Assembly (NCBI GenBank): GCA_021741925.1
Contig: JAIOWW010000028.1
Location: 1 to 12,055, forward strand
DNA: 12,055 nt
Source: Pontimonas sp.
GTDB taxonomy: Bacteria; Actinomycetota; Actinomycetes; Actinomycetales; Microbacteriaceae
Direction: 5' to 3'
Shown: in pieces, positions 6,389-12,055 of the stretch
How positions within the stretch are numbered: the stretch's first letter is position 1
Layout of the letters: the number at the start of each line of letters is the position of its first letter
The notes under the pieces: generated by a model
What the model saw: only the letters and a program-made list of their open reading frames with translations
Database searches by the model: none
What the model was told of the DNA's origin: nothing
Made by a program: the position numbers and the translations under genes

Positions 6389-7000
6389 CTATTTCTTTAT
6401 CCACGACGCCCGATGTAAGGGGGTAATGCCGTGCTGGGCAATCGCCTCCAGGTGACCTTTCGAGCCATAGCCTTTGTTGCTCGCAAAGCCATATTCGGGA
6501 TAGCGCTCATGGTGGGCAATCATCGCCTCGTCACGATGGACCTTGGCAAGCACAGAAGCCGCCGCAACGGAAACACAGTCCCGATCTGCTTTAGTCCGGG
6601 TGACGACTCGCAGGGGGTGAGGCAGGTGGGGTGTCACAAAGTCGTGGGATCCATCCAGCAAAAGAACCGCACTGCCTACTGCCACCCCTTGCTGAGCCAA
6701 GGCGAGCAGACCTTGCACCACCGCGTGAGAAAGTGCGCGCTGGATTCCCTCCTGATCAATAACCTCAGCGGAGGACTCCCCCAGCGCATGCTGGGGGAAA
6801 GTGTCTCGCAGTGCATTGGCCAGAGGTCCGCGCCGTTTCTCGGTAACCGCTTTGGAGTCATAGAGACCCTCGGGCCACTCGAGAATGTCGGGAGTCCAGA
6901 CCACAAGCCCCGCCACGACAGGACCCGCCAGCGGGCCTCGTCCGACCTCGTCACAGCCAATCACGCTGGTGAAGCCTTGGGCCACCAGCTGGTTTTCCAT
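6389..7000 (-). CDS. rnhB: Ribonuclease HII
   Basis: A 203-residue endonuclease that removes single ribonucleotides and RNA primers from RNA-DNA hybrids. The acidic metal site is visible: D17 and E18 in VIGCDEVGRGPLAGPVVAG, D116 in VLLLDGSHD, and D139 in the RTKADRDCVSVAAASVLAKV block. The substrate-contact signature GRG (20-22) and the C-terminal YGFASNKGYGSKGHLEAI with HR(A)SW are also present. Length is normal. The ATG at 7000 is 14 nt after the lepB stop, without an obvious Shine-Dalgarno. It is part of the rplS-lepB-rnhB-DUF2469 run typical of Actinobacteria. Confidence 0.96.
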   Translation of the reverse strand: MENQLVAQGFTSVIGCDEVGRGPLAGPVVAGLVVWTPDILEWPEGLYDSKAVTEKRRGPLANALRDTFPQHALGESSAEVIDQEGIQRALSHAVVQGLLALAQQGVAVGSAVLLLDGSHDFVTPHLPHPLRVVTRTKADRDCVSVAAASVLAKVHRDEAMIAHHERYPEYGFASNKGYGSKGHLEAIAQHGITPLHRASWIKK

Positions 7001-7014
7001 TTCGAGTGTGGGCT

Positions 7015-7743
7015 CTACTCGAGGAATGGCAGAGCCTCTTTCACCGTGACCCCCATGAACGTCTCGGGGTAGTTCGAAAGCCAGGCCCAGCGCTCTTGTG
7101 GCCAGGAGATCACAATGGCTCGTCCCACCACGTTCTCCAACGGAACAAAGCCGCCACCGGGCTTGTCCATGTTGCGCCTCGAATCTGCAGAGTTATAGCG
7201 GTTATCCCCCATCACCCAGAGTGCACCGTCGGGGACAACGACCTCGAAATCGTTGGAACTCACCTTGGTGACGCCCTCAGGCAACGAAACATAGGGCTCC
7301 GACAAGGGCGCCCCATTGACGCTCATAGCCCCCAGCTCATCGCAACAGACCACAGTGTCACCGGGGAGCCCAATCAGTCGCTTCACCAAGTGCTCGTTGT
7401 CATCAGGGCCCGACAACCCGACAAATACCGACAACCCGTCGAGTAGTCGGGTCAGCGGATCATCCTCACTGACCCCAGTTTGGAGGGAGAGCCACCCGCC
7501 GGGATCGACAAAGACAATCACATCACCTCGGCTGAGCTCCAGCGGACCACCATGTAGCTGCGAGACGATGATGCGGTCATCCCGAATCAGTGTCGAGTCC
7601 ATCGAGTCGGTGGGAATAAAGAACGAGCGAATCAAGAACGTCTTGATGAGGAAGGACACCACGAGAGCCGCAACCACAATGATGACGGCATCGCGCAGGA
7701 ACACTCCGAGCATGCGTCCCACAGAACGCTGAGACTCAGCCAC
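7015..7743 (-). CDS. lepB: Signal peptidase I
   Basis: A membrane-anchored serine protease that cleaves signal peptides from exported proteins. Numbered from the GTG at 7743, one transmembrane segment spans about residues 18-36. It is followed by the catalytic serine S47 in FFIPTDSMDSTL, the general-base lysine K121 in VKRLIGLPGDTV, and box E VMGDNRYNSADSR. The C-terminal catalytic domain faces outside. The 7743 start is chosen because AGG lies 9 nt upstream; the frame stays open to a TTG at 7821, which would add 26 polar residues and is less likely. The usual PSGSM serine motif reads PTDSM. It follows rplS with an 87-nt gap. Confidence 0.93.
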   Translation of the reverse strand: MAESQRSVGRMLGVFLRDAVIIVVAALVVSFLIKTFLIRSFFIPTDSMDSTLIRDDRIIVSQLHGGPLELSRGDVIVFVDPGGWLSLQTGVSEDDPLTRLLDGLSVFVGLSGPDDNEHLVKRLIGLPGDTVVCCDELGAMSVNGAPLSEPYVSLPEGVTKVSSNDFEVVVPDGALWVMGDNRYNSADSRRNMDKPGGGFVPLENVVGRAIVISWPQERWAWLSNYPETFMGVTVKEALPFLE

Positions 7744-7830
7744 GAGCTTTGACCTGGTGCACCCTACAGTTCCGCTCTCTCGCTCACGCTTAACGTTTGT
7801 CAGTGTAGGCGGAGTGCCCAAGGGAAGTGC

Positions 7831-8178
7831 TTAGGATTCGCGCTTCTCGCGAATCTTGGCCTTCTTGCCTCGCAAGGAACGCAGGTAGTAGAGCTTCGCA
7901 CGACGCACGTCACCGCGGGAAACAACCTCAATATGGTCGATGACCGGGGAGTGCAGCGGGAACGTGCGCTCCACACCGACCTGGAAACTGATCTTGCGCA
8001 CGGTGAAGGTTTCCTTCACACCGTGGCCGGAGCGACCAATTACGACGCCCTGGAAAACCTGGATACGCGAGCGGTTACCTTCCACAATGTTCACGTGAAC
8101 TTTGAGGGAGTCTCCGGGGCGGAAGTCAGGAATATCGGACTTGAGGGAGGCTTGGTCAAGAAAATCAAGCGTCTGCAT
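7831..8178 (-). CDS. rplS: 50S ribosomal protein L19
   Basis: A 115-residue large-subunit protein at the 30S-50S interface. The start at 8178 gives MQTLDFLDQASLKSDIPDF, the expected N-terminus; the frame runs open further upstream but that part is not L19-like. Conserved blocks are FRPGDSLKVHVNIVEG, RIQVFQGVVIGR, ETFTVRKISFQVGVERTFPLHSP, then IEVVSRGDVRRAKLYYLR and the basic end GKKAKIREKR. A GAGAGTGA tract about 10 nt upstream may be the ribosome binding site. It is preceded by an unusually structured leader and is divergent from tetR. Confidence 0.97.
   Translation of the reverse strand: MQTLDFLDQASLKSDIPDFRPGDSLKVHVNIVEGNRSRIQVFQGVVIGRSGHGVKETFTVRKISFQVGVERTFPLHSPVIDHIEVVSRGDVRRAKLYYLRSLRGKKAKIREKRES
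7834..7856 (-). terminator. Hairpin at the 3' end of rplS (possible attenuator or processing site)
   Basis: GATTCGCG (7835-7842) and CGCGAATC (7848-7855) form a perfect 8-bp stem with a 5-nt loop, plus one G-T pair outside it. It covers the last codons of rplS (REKRES). No T-tract follows on the minus strand, so it is not a classical intrinsic terminator. It may reduce read-through from the highly expressed rplS into lepB or protect the rplS 3' end. Part of the symmetry comes from the repeated Arg-Glu codons. Confidence 0.35.
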
Positions 8179-8201
8179 GATGGTGTCACTCTCTGCGCTG
8201 A

Positions 8202-8341
8202 CCACAGGTTCATGCGCACTAAGGCTGGAACTATGCCGTCCACCGGATGGTGGTGCGCTACTCCCCTGTGGCAGAGGCGCCAGCTGGCACAAGCGCTTAG
8301 TCTGCCACAAAAACGACTCATATTCCACCGGAAAGCCTTAG
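8202..8341 (-). promoter_or_regulatory. Structured rplS 5' region with competing inverted repeats
   Basis: The 196-nt gap between rplS and tetR contains several inverted repeats. TGTGGCAGA (8267-8275) matches TCTGCCACA (8301-8309) over 9 bp. CCACAGG (8202-8208) matches CCTGTGG (8265-8271) over 7 bp and shares bases with the first, so the two pairings exclude each other. CCACC-GGAT-GGTGG (8240-8253) is a local hairpin between them. CTAAGGCT (8219-8226) matches AGCCTTAG (8334-8341). A CAGACT hexamer on the minus strand (8304-8299) is a possible rplS -10; if so, the outer arm at 8301-8309 is promoter DNA rather than leader RNA. Possible roles are an L19 leader under feedback control or a TetR operator. 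Confidence 0.45.
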
Positions 8342-8374
8342 GCTAGGGCGCACACACGGGACCAGGATGAGAGC

Positions 8375-9019
8375 ATGAGCGAGAGCCCCACCACATTCAG
8401 CGAGAACAATGACTTACGCACCATTCCGGTGCAGCGTCGCAGTACCGACCGGATGAATGCACTCTTGGATGCCGCCGCCGTCTTGATTGATGAAGAGGGC
8501 ATCGACGGGGTCACGACAACTGCCGTGGCGTACCGCTCACGATCGTCCGTCGGAGTTCTCTATCGCTACTTCCCAAACATCGATTCGTTGCTGAAAGCTC
8601 TCGCGCAGCGCAACATGCAGCGATACCTCGAAATGGTGGCCGAGGGATCTGACCGAACACCTGATATCCCCTGGTCTTCCTGGGACAACACGCTCGACTC
8701 CTATGTGCACATGTTCCGCCACGAGCCAGGCTTTCGAGGGCTGCGCTTTGGTGACATCATCTCCGATCGCTTTCTCGATGCTGAGCAATCCAACAACACC
8801 GTGATTGCGCGGGCATTCGCCGAGCAGGTCTCCGAAACACACAGCATTCCCGTCACACAGGAGATGTTGTTCCACCTGGAAGTGGGCGTGAATATGGGAT
8901 CCGCCATCATTCACCGCGCCTTCCTCCATGACCCCAAGGGTGAAAAACGCTTTATTGAGCATGCCCGAGAGTTCATCGGCAACTACCTCCGCACCTACCT
9001 CCCCATCTCCTCTTCGTGA
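8375..9019 (+). CDS. TetR/AcrR family transcriptional regulator
   Basis: A 214-residue DNA-binding regulator. The N-terminal domain (about residues 24-75) has the TetR pattern: RMNALLDAAAVLIDEEG, GVTTTAVAYRSRSSVGVLYRYF with the recognition helix, then NIDSLLKAL. The ligand-binding C-terminal half is not recognised and gives no effector. AGGA about 7 nt before the ATG supports the start. Its TGA stop overlaps the GTG start of map (GTGA), so the two genes are one transcript and map translation is probably coupled. The divergent rplS promoter region with inverted repeats is the natural place for an autoregulatory operator. A regulator paired with map inside the rplS-trmD interval is not the order I know from other Actinobacteria. 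Confidence 0.92.
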   Translation: MSESPTTFSENNDLRTIPVQRRSTDRMNALLDAAAVLIDEEGIDGVTTTAVAYRSRSSVGVLYRYFPNIDSLLKALAQRNMQRYLEMVAEGSDRTPDIPWSSWDNTLDSYVHMFRHEPGFRGLRFGDIISDRFLDAEQSNNTVIARAFAEQVSETHSIPVTQEMLFHLEVGVNMGSAIIHRAFLHDPKGEKRFIEHAREFIGNYLRTYLPISSS

Positions 9020-9786
9020 TCCCCCGGCATTCTTCGGGAACGATCGAGCGAATGCGCCCCGTGGGCGCTTTCGTCGCCGGCGTGCTCACCCAGGTTTCCC
9101 AGGCTGCTAAGCCCGGCGTCAACCTTGTGGAGCTTGACGCTCTCGCCCACGATCTCATTCGCCAGGCCGGTGCGACCTCCTGCTATATCGACTACCACCC
9201 CTCGTTTGGTGGCTCTCCGTTTGGCAAAGTGATCTGCACCTCCGTCAATGACGCGGCACTGCACGGCCTTCCCCACGACTACGCTCTCCAGGCCGGGGAT
9301 CTTCTGTCCCTCGATTTCGCTGTGAGCCTCGAAGGGTGGGTCGCCGACTCAGCCGTGAGCATGATCGTGGGCGGCGAAGGCCAACCAGAGGATCAACGCC
9401 TGATTGACACCTGCGAGAGGGCCCTGGCTGCGGGGATTGCCGCTGCCGTTCCCGGAAATCGTTTGGGAGATATCTCTGCTGCCATTGGTGCGGTGTCCAG
9501 AGCAGCCGGTTTCTCGGTGAACACTGATTTTGGCGGTCACGGTGTGGGTCGGACCATGCACGAGGATCCCTCCATTCCCAATGACGGCACTCCGGGAACA
9601 GGCCCGGTCCTGAAACCAGGGATGGTCTTTGCCATTGAGCCCTGGTTGATGCACGGCACTGATGAGATCTACACAGCGGAGGATGGCTGGACACTAATGA
9701 GCGCGGATGGCTCCCGCTCCGCTCACGTGGAGCACACGGTGGCAATCACCAAGAATGGACCCTTGGTACTGACCGAACGGTCCTAG
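9016..9786 (+). CDS. map: Type I methionine aminopeptidase
   Basis: A 256-residue enzyme that removes N-terminal methionine from new proteins. The GTG start at 9016 gives MIPRHSSGTIERMRPVGAFVA, the normal MetAP N-terminus; ATG 9052 would cut it off. Substrate His H83 (ALHGLP) and all five metal ligands are present: D100 (LSLDFAV), D111 (VADSAVS), H175 (GGHGVGRTMHE), E208 (FAIEPW) and E239 (HVEHTVAIT). It is translationally coupled to tetR by a GTGA overlap. Its TAG and the TAG of trmD on the other strand share the palindrome CTAG (9783-9786). Actinobacteria often carry a second map near secY-adk; whether this is the extra copy cannot be judged here. Confidence 0.95.
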   Translation: MIPRHSSGTIERMRPVGAFVAGVLTQVSQAAKPGVNLVELDALAHDLIRQAGATSCYIDYHPSFGGSPFGKVICTSVNDAALHGLPHDYALQAGDLLSLDFAVSLEGWVADSAVSMIVGGEGQPEDQRLIDTCERALAAGIAAAVPGNRLGDISAAIGAVSRAAGFSVNTDFGGHGVGRTMHEDPSIPNDGTPGTGPVLKPGMVFAIEPWLMHGTDEIYTAEDGWTLMSADGSRSAHVEHTVAITKNGPLVLTERS

Positions 9787-10463
9787 TCCTCGACCAGGTC
9801 GGGACGCACACGCTGGGTGCGCTCCTGAGATTGTTCCTCACGCCAGGCACGAATAGCTTCGTGGTTGCCTGAGAGGAGAACCTCAGGGACCTCAAGACCC
9901 CTCCAGGAGCGCGGTTTCGTATACGAGGGATACTCCAGCAGCCCCTTTTCGTGGCTTTCCTCCACGAGCGAGTCAGGGTTGCCCATAAAACCCGGCAACA
10001 GGCGCACTGTGGCTTCGATCATCGCCAGCACCGCGACTTCTCCGCCATTCAAGACATAGTCTCCAAGACTCACCTCAAGAACCCGATGCGTGGTGCTGTA
10101 ATGATCAATCACTCTCTGATCAATTCCTTCGTACCGTCCGCACGCGAACACCAGGTGGGAGGCACCCGAGAGCTCTGTGGCAAGGCCCTGGGTGAAGAGT
10201 TGACCTGCAGGACTTGGCACAATCAGCCACGAATCTTCCTGCAGCAAACCATCGAGCATGGTTCCCCACGGTTCAGGGCTCATCACCATGCCCGCGCCAC
10301 CGCCGAAGGGACTGTCGTCGACACTCTTATGGACGTCGGTGGTGGCATCGCGGAGGTCATGAACGCTGACATCCACCAGTTTGTTCTTCGCTGCTTTGCC
10401 CAGTAGCGACAGCTCCAGCACATCGAAGTAGCTGGGGAAGATGCTGACGATGTCTATTTTCAT
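9783..10463 (-). CDS. trmD: tRNA (guanine-37-N1)-methyltransferase TrmD
   Basis: A 226-residue SPOUT methyltransferase that uses SAM to make m1G37 in tRNAs reading CUN, CCN and CGG codons, preventing +1 frameshifting. The sequence shows the N-terminal MKIDIVSIFPSYF, the DDSPFGGGAGMVMSPEP loop and the knot region with CGRYEGIDQRV and SLGDYVLNGGEVAVLAMIEA. The C-terminal helical domain ends with HEKGLLEYPSYTKPRSWRG, VPEVLLSGNHEAIRAWR. Length is normal. The ATG overlaps the rimM stop by 4 bases (ATGA). It ends convergently on map with overlapping stop codons. The tRNA-Leu(UAG) at the left of this window is the kind of substrate it modifies. Confidence 0.97.
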   Translation of the reverse strand: MKIDIVSIFPSYFDVLELSLLGKAAKNKLVDVSVHDLRDATTDVHKSVDDSPFGGGAGMVMSPEPWGTMLDGLLQEDSWLIVPSPAGQLFTQGLATELSGASHLVFACGRYEGIDQRVIDHYSTTHRVLEVSLGDYVLNGGEVAVLAMIEATVRLLPGFMGNPDSLVEESHEKGLLEYPSYTKPRSWRGLEVPEVLLSGNHEAIRAWREEQSQERTQRVRPDLVED

Positions 10464-11035
10464 GACTCGTCAGGAATACTCTCGAAGAGACCTCCCGGTG
10501 GGGTGATCTCCACCACACCGGTGTCGATATTGACCACAGGGACAAAGTCCTTCACAAAAGGCAACAACACTTCGGAGCCATCCGCCGTGATGACTAAGAG
10601 ATCCTGTGCTGGGAAATGCTCCACACGGGCAACGGTGCCCACCTCCACACCACCTCGGACTACTCTCAAGCCGACCAGCTCGTGGTCAAACCAGGCGTCC
10701 TTCTCTGTAGGCCTGGATGAGGGGTCGTGCTCCACCCACAAGATTGCCTTCACCAACGACTCTGCTGCGGTGCGGTCCTCCACGCCCTCAAAGAAGGCCA
10801 CCGGAGACGCGTTCACCTCACGCACACTCGACAGGGTGATTTTCTTGCCGAACCAGGGAGAATCCTGGGGAACCTGAAGAGTGAACTCATTGCCCGGAGC
10901 AAATCGCAGCTCCGGGTCATCGGTGTACACCTCGAGCTTGAGTCCACCCTTGAGGCCGTGGGCCTTAACGAGACGGGCAACCCTCAGCTCCACCCGCTCC
11001 GGCTTGGGCGCCGAGGGTTTGGAGGTCTCAGACAT
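10460..11035 (-). CDS. rimM: Ribosome maturation factor RimM
   Basis: A 191-residue factor for assembly of the 30S head that binds S19. The N-terminal RimM beta-barrel (about residues 16-100) starts LRVARLVKAHGLKGGLKLEVYTDDPELRF. The C-terminal PRC barrel (about 110-185) shows WFDHELVGLRVV, VGTVARVEHFPAQDLLVI and EVLLPFVKDFVPVVNIDTGVVEI. A 14-residue polar N-terminal extension precedes the barrel. Its ATG shares one base with the khpA stop (TAATG) and its TGA overlaps the trmD start, so rimM is translated as part of the rpsP-khpA-rimM-trmD unit. Confidence 0.96.
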   Translation of the reverse strand: MSETSKPSAPKPERVELRVARLVKAHGLKGGLKLEVYTDDPELRFAPGNEFTLQVPQDSPWFGKKITLSSVREVNASPVAFFEGVEDRTAAESLVKAILWVEHDPSSRPTEKDAWFDHELVGLRVVRGGVEVGTVARVEHFPAQDLLVITADGSEVLLPFVKDFVPVVNIDTGVVEITPPGGLFESIPDES

Positions 11036-11271
11036 TAGGAGTCTGTGTCGACGACGTCGACCCTGACCTTACGGCCACCGGCCAACGCGTTGATGACGGT
11101 TCGCAGCGCTTTAGCGGTGCGGCCTTGACGACCAATCACGCGACCCAGATCATCCGGGTGGACCCGGACCTCAATGAGCTCACCACGTGGGGTGTCTATA
11201 ACGCTCACGCTGACCTCGTCCGGGTTATCAACGATTTCCCGGACGAGGTGATTCAGCGCGCGATCCAACAT
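11035..11271 (-). CDS. khpA: KH domain RNA-binding protein KhpA
   Basis: A 78-residue single-KH-domain protein of the family found between rpsP and rimM in Gram-positives (KhpA, earlier YlqC). The GxxG loop reads GRVIGRQGRTAKALRTV near residues 43-59, preceded by the IEVRVHPDDL strand-turn and followed by NALAGGRKVRVDVVD. In Firmicutes KhpA pairs with KhpB/Jag to bind RNA and affect cell division genes; the actinobacterial role is less defined. The ATG lies 2 nt after the rpsP stop, with GAGGAG inside the end of rpsP 11 nt upstream as a likely ribosome binding site. The stop overlaps rimM by one base. Confidence 0.95.
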   Translation of the reverse strand: MLDRALNHLVREIVDNPDEVSVSVIDTPRGELIEVRVHPDDLGRVIGRQGRTAKALRTVINALAGGRKVRVDVVDTDS

Positions 11272-11273
11272 TG

Positions 11274-11957
11274 CTACTTGGTCTCCTCAGCGGGAGCCTC
11301 GTCAGCAGGTGCCTCTTCAGCTGCAGGGGCTTCCTCTGCGGGAGCCTCATCTGCGGGAGCTTCGGCAGCAGGTGCCTCTTCATCTGCAGGGGTCTCCTCT
11401 GCGGGAGCCTCTTCAGCGGGAGCCTCTTCAGCGGGAGCCTCTTCAGCAGCAGGAGCTGCGTCCTCAGCAGCAGGAGCTGCGTCCTCAGCAGGTGCAGCGG
11501 CTTCGGCAGGTGCCTCGGCAGCCGGAGCCTCAGTGGCTTCAGCAGGTGCGTCAGTTGCTGCGTCAGCTGCGGGGGCTTCAGCAGCTGGTGCCTCTTCGAC
11601 TGGCTTCACCGTCTTGGGGCGAAGGACAGGCTTCTTCTTCGTGTCTGCCTTGAACTCAGGCTTGGGCTCAGCAACCTGAACGGTGCTCTTTGCGCCCTTC
11701 TCACCTTTGAACTGACCCCAGTCGCCGGTCAGCTTGAGGATCGCTGCGACCTGCTCGGTGGGCTGTGCACCCACGCCGAGCCAGTACTGAGCGCGCTCAG
11801 AGTTGACCTCGATGACCGAAGGGTTCTCCGTCGGGTGATACTTGCCAATTTCTTCAATGACGCGACCGTCACGCTTGGTGCGTGAGTCAGCGACAACGAT
11901 GCGGTAATACGGCGCGCGGATTTTTCCCATGCGCTTCAAACGAATTTTTACAGCCAC
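11274..11957 (-). CDS. rpsP: 30S ribosomal protein S16 with long Ala/Pro/Glu tail
   Basis: A small-subunit assembly protein. The GTG start at 11957 (GTG GCT GTA AAA) gives the standard MAVKIRLKRMGKIRAPYYRIVV and has GGAG 4 nt upstream; the frame extends to 12011 but that part is leader. The S16 core spans about residues 1-85 (RTKRDGRVIEEIGKYHPTENP, YWLGVGAQPTEQV). A basic linker follows (about 86-118), then a 107-residue tail (121-227) made almost only of Ala, Glu, Pro, Asp and Thr, with no basic residue until the last Lys. Total length is 227 against about 80-90 in many bacteria; actinobacterial S16 is often extended, but this is long even so. It is the first gene of the minus-strand unit rpsP-khpA-rimM-trmD. 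Confidence 0.96.
   Translation of the reverse strand: MAVKIRLKRMGKIRAPYYRIVVADSRTKRDGRVIEEIGKYHPTENPSVIEVNSERAQYWLGVGAQPTEQVAAILKLTGDWGQFKGEKGAKSTVQVAEPKPEFKADTKKKPVLRPKTVKPVEEAPAAEAPAADAATDAPAEATEAPAAEAPAEAAAPAEDAAPAAEDAAPAAEEAPAEEAPAEEAPAEETPADEEAPAAEAPADEAPAEEAPAAEEAPADEAPAEETK
11277..11597. repeat. Tandem repeats encoding the S16 tail
   Basis: Short in-frame repeats encode the acidic tail. Three identical 15-bp units (GCGGGAGCCTCTTCA on the plus strand, coding EEAPA on the minus) lie at 11401-11445. They are followed by two identical 21-bp units at 11446-11487 (coding EDAAPAA). The rest is a patchwork of degenerate copies. All unit lengths are multiples of three, so copy-number change alters tail length without a frameshift. 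Confidence 0.9.
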
Positions 11958-12055
11958 GTTTCTCCAAGTAGATGAGTAGTCATAACAGCCGACGATTACG
12001 TGGGGACACAATCGACAGGACGTCTAAGGGGGAGCTCAAGCGCCAGATAGAGGGT
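11958..12055 (-). promoter_or_regulatory. Upstream region of the rpsP operon
   Basis: Ninety-eight bases before rpsP with no gene I can support. It holds the rpsP Shine-Dalgarno GGAG (11962-11965 as CTCC on the plus strand). The promoter for the rpsP unit could lie here: TTGTGT with a TTATGA/TATGAC stretch about 20 nt downstream is the best pair I see, but the spacing is poor. The ffh gene that usually sits upstream of rpsP does not reach into the window in any frame I can recognise. Confidence 0.3.

Noticed and set aside
6431..7072. 213-residue plus-strand open frame antisense to rnhB
   Set aside because: RNase HII motifs are complete on the minus strand; the plus product matches nothing I know.
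7744..7821. Longer LepB starting at TTG 7821
   Set aside because: TTG is a weak start without a ribosome binding site, and the added 26 residues are polar and unlike the family N-terminus; GTG 7743 is better placed. Not fully excluded.
8179..8328. N-terminal extension of the rplS frame by 50 residues
   Set aside because: The extension has no L19 similarity, and the standard N-terminus begins at 8178; the region is a structured leader.
11277..11597. CRISPR-like array
   Set aside because: The repeats are head-to-tail without unique spacers, are multiples of three and lie inside the rpsP reading frame.
11125..11885. Two long plus-strand open frames (184 and 204 residues) rich in Ala/Ser/Gly or Cys/Ser/Leu
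   Set aside because: They are the opposite strand of khpA and rpsP; their length comes from the repeat of the S16 tail, which has no stop in any frame. The proteins are low complexity with no recognisable domain.

Overview
The window looks like the chromosome of a compact, fairly high-GC actinobacterium, most likely a member of the Microbacteriaceae with short intergenic gaps. The family call rests on three things: gene order, the actinobacteria-specific DUF2469 gene next to rnhB, and protein style (S16 with a long Ala/Pro/Glu tail, the actinobacterial M23 subfamily). No 16S or other species-level marker is present, so the family is an inference.

The right two thirds hold a well-known actinobacterial housekeeping block read on the minus strand: rpsP, khpA, rimM, trmD, then rplS, lepB, rnhB, DUF2469, dprA, xerC, with an M23-type peptidase-like gene facing xerC. 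From memory this matches the order of the Mycobacterium tuberculosis Rv2909c-Rv2891 block. It supplies ribosome parts (S16, L19), 30S maturation (RimM), tRNA m1G37 methylation (TrmD), a KH RNA-binding protein, signal peptidase I, RNase HII, a DNA-uptake/recombination protein and a chromosome dimer recombinase. Several junctions overlap or nearly touch (khpA/rimM TAATG, rimM/trmD ATGA, rpsP/khpA 2 nt), so they are probably translationally coupled.

The block departs from the usual order in four places. A divergent tetR-map pair (GTGA overlap) sits between rplS and trmD. The yraN and comM/yifB genes usually found between DUF2469 and dprA are absent. A class III cyclic-nucleotide-phosphodiesterase-like gene sits between dprA and xerC. 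After the M23 gene, the usual rpsB-tsf does not follow.

The left third (1-2600) is more accessory: the C-terminal part of an Xaa-Pro aminopeptidase, tRNA-Leu(UAG), a HigB/HigA toxin-antitoxin locus, and a ZIP-family metal transporter. The HigB toxin frame is complete in length and sequence except for one in-frame TAA at codon 20, while the HigA antitoxin is intact. That looks like a toxin recently silenced by a single base change.

I found no CRISPR array, insertion sequence, prophage or rRNA, and no clearly undescribed multi-gene system. The most interesting points are the nonsense-mutated higB beside an intact higA, the repeat-expanded acidic tail of S16, and the rplS/tetR intergenic region with mutually exclusive inverted repeats. 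Gene-free stretches are all under 300 bases; the longest is 8179-8374.
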